DNA of 5,939 bases. Source: Acidobacteriaceae bacterium (GTDB lineage Bacteria; Acidobacteriota; Terriglobia; Terriglobales; Acidobacteriaceae). This document shows positions 5,005-5,939 of this stretch, piece after piece. The notes below the pieces were generated by a model that saw only the letters and a list, made by a program, of their open reading frames with translations, did not search any database and had not been told where the DNA came from. Every line of letters begins with the position of its first letter. Position 1 is the stretch's first letter. The stretch is from positions 37,246-43,184 of the forward strand of contig PLKY01000135.1 in the NCBI GenBank assembly GCA_003140785.1. The letters run 5' to 3'. A program made the translations under genes and the position numbers.

Positions 5005-5939
5005 ATGGGACGGAGATACGCAAACATTCTTGAAACGGTGGGCAACACGCCTGTGGTGAAGATCAATCGACTGGTGCCCGATGGAATCAACTTGTATGTG
5101 AAGGTGGAGGCATTCAATCCGCTGGGCTCGGTGAAGGACCGGCTGGCGCTGGGCGTGATTGAAGATGCGGAACGCACCGGCAAGCTGAAGCCGGGGCAGA
5201 CGGTGGTTGAAGCGACGAGCGGGAACACAGGCATTGGCCTGGCAATGGTGTGCGCGGCGAAGGGTTATCCGCTGGTGGTGACGATGGCCGAGACGTTCAG
5301 CATTGAACGGCGGAAGCTGATGCGGTTTCTTGGCGCGAAGGTGGTGATTACGCCGGCGGCTACGCGCGCGTGGGCATGGTGAAAAAGACGGAGGAATTGG
5401 CGGAGAAGCATGGATGGTTTTACACGCGGCAGTTTGAGAATGAGGCGAATGCCGATATGCATTCGCGGACGACGGCGAAGGAGATTCTCGATGACTTTGA
5501 TGGTGAGCGACTTGACTATTGGGTGACGGGATTTGGAACGGGCGGCACACTGAAAGGCGTGGCGCGCGTGCTGGCGAAGGAGCGGCCGGAGACGAAGATC
5601 GTGGTGTGCGAGCCGGATGAAGCGCCGATGTTGTCGAGCGGGATTGAGCAGCAGCGGAAAGAAGACGGGTCTGCCGCGGCGGCGCACCCTTCGTGGAAGC
5701 CACATCCCATGCAGGGCTGGAGCCCGGACTTTGTGGCGAAGCTGGCTGGGGATGCCGTGGCATCGAAGGCGATCAGCGAGGTGCTGCGCATTGAAAATAC
5801 AGAAGCGTTGAAGTGGAGCAAGGAGCTGGCGAAGAAGGAGGGCATCTTTGTCGGGATCTCTTCGGGGGCGACGTTTGCGGGAGCGTTGCGTGTGGCAGCG
5901 AAGGCGCCGAAGGGATCGACGATTCTTTGCATGCTGCCG
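5005..5939 (+). CDS. cysK: Cysteine synthase (O-acetylserine sulfhydrylase), frame broken near 5370, 3' end outside window
   Basis: PLP-dependent fold-type II enzyme that converts O-acetyl-L-serine and sulfide to L-cysteine and acetate in the cytoplasm, the last step of sulfur assimilation. From ATG 5005: VGNTPVV; NPLGSVKDR with PLP-binding K44; substrate loop TSGNTG (71-76); MAETFSIERRKLMRFLGA (94-111). Frame 1 then ends in a premature TGA at 5380-5382. The protein resumes in the next frame from GTG 5370 (VGMVKKTEELAEKHGW) and stays open to the window end: phosphate-binding GTGGT (178-182 if one base is restored), QGWSPDF (from 237) and ISSGA with S286-S287 near the C-terminus. About 311 residues are present; probably only about 15 are missing. 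Both halves are well conserved, so either a sequencing or assembly error or a very recent mutation is likely. The insertion before QGW makes it a variant of the E. coli type. Cystathionine beta-synthase-like activity cannot be excluded. Confidence 0.88.
5360..5382 (+). other. cysK: Frameshift site in cysK
   Basis: The upstream frame reads ...ITPAATRA-W-A-W-stop, ending with TGA at 5380-5382. The downstream frame, entered at GTG 5370, gives VGMVKK. Restoring one base in the ACGCGCGCG tract (5362-5370) yields TPAATRAVGMVKK, which fits the family. The tract is an alternating CG run, where single-base loss by polymerase or sequencing is easy. No slippery heptamer precedes the stop; the AAAAAG run lies after it. 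Confidence 0.75.

Noticed and set aside
4821..5033. Plus-strand 70-codon frame overlapping the cysK start
   Set aside because: It runs out of frame into cysK, has no ribosome binding site, and shows no family resemblance.
5362..5390. Programmed -1 ribosomal frameshift in cysK
   Set aside because: No slippery heptamer lies before the stop, the AAAAAG run is after the TGA, and cysteine synthases are not known to use frameshifting.
4909..5763. Long minus-strand open frame (284 codons) opposite cysK
   Set aside because: It is opposite a clearly recognised enzyme and is low in complexity (Pro/Ser/Arg/His), as expected from the G-ending codons of cysK.

Overview
The window looks like chromosomal DNA from an acidobacterium (Acidobacteriota, probably the Terriglobia). 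The main reason is that two adjacent plus-strand genes both encode secreted proteins with the 'VWFA-related Acidobacterial domain' architecture (TIGR03436-like), a family strongly expanded in that phylum. The moderately high G+C coding style fits. This is a judgement from recognising protein families by eye; no search was run.

Layout, all plus strand. Positions 1-319 hold no convincing gene, only a run of small hairpins. Positions 320-1429 encode a 369-residue exported vWFA-like protein. The 135-base gap that follows contains what looks like the broken beginning of another exported protein, one base away from an intact signal peptide. Positions 1565-4603 encode a 1012-residue exported protein: an uncharacterised N-terminal domain, a Pro/Ala/Ser/Thr linker, a vWFA-related domain and a C-terminal extension. 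Positions 4604-5004 are intergenic, with two inverted repeats and a weak possible promoter. From 5005 to the window end runs a cysteine synthase (cysK-type) gene whose frame is broken near 5370 and whose last codons lie outside the window.

Functionally, the two vWFA proteins probably act outside the cytoplasmic membrane (periplasm, envelope or exterior), in protein-protein contacts or assembly. Both lack the serines of a canonical metal-ion-dependent adhesion site, so metal-dependent ligand binding is doubtful. The cysteine synthase makes L-cysteine from O-acetylserine and sulfide in the cytoplasm. It has its own ribosome binding site and a 401-base gap before it, so there is no evidence that it works with the vWFA pair.

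The observations most worth a second look are a perfect 10-base inverted repeat followed by five T inside the large vWFA gene, the signal-peptide relic between the two vWFA genes, the single-base break in cysK, and the unassigned N-terminal domain of the large protein. I found no RNA gene, CRISPR array, insertion sequence or recognisable defence system.
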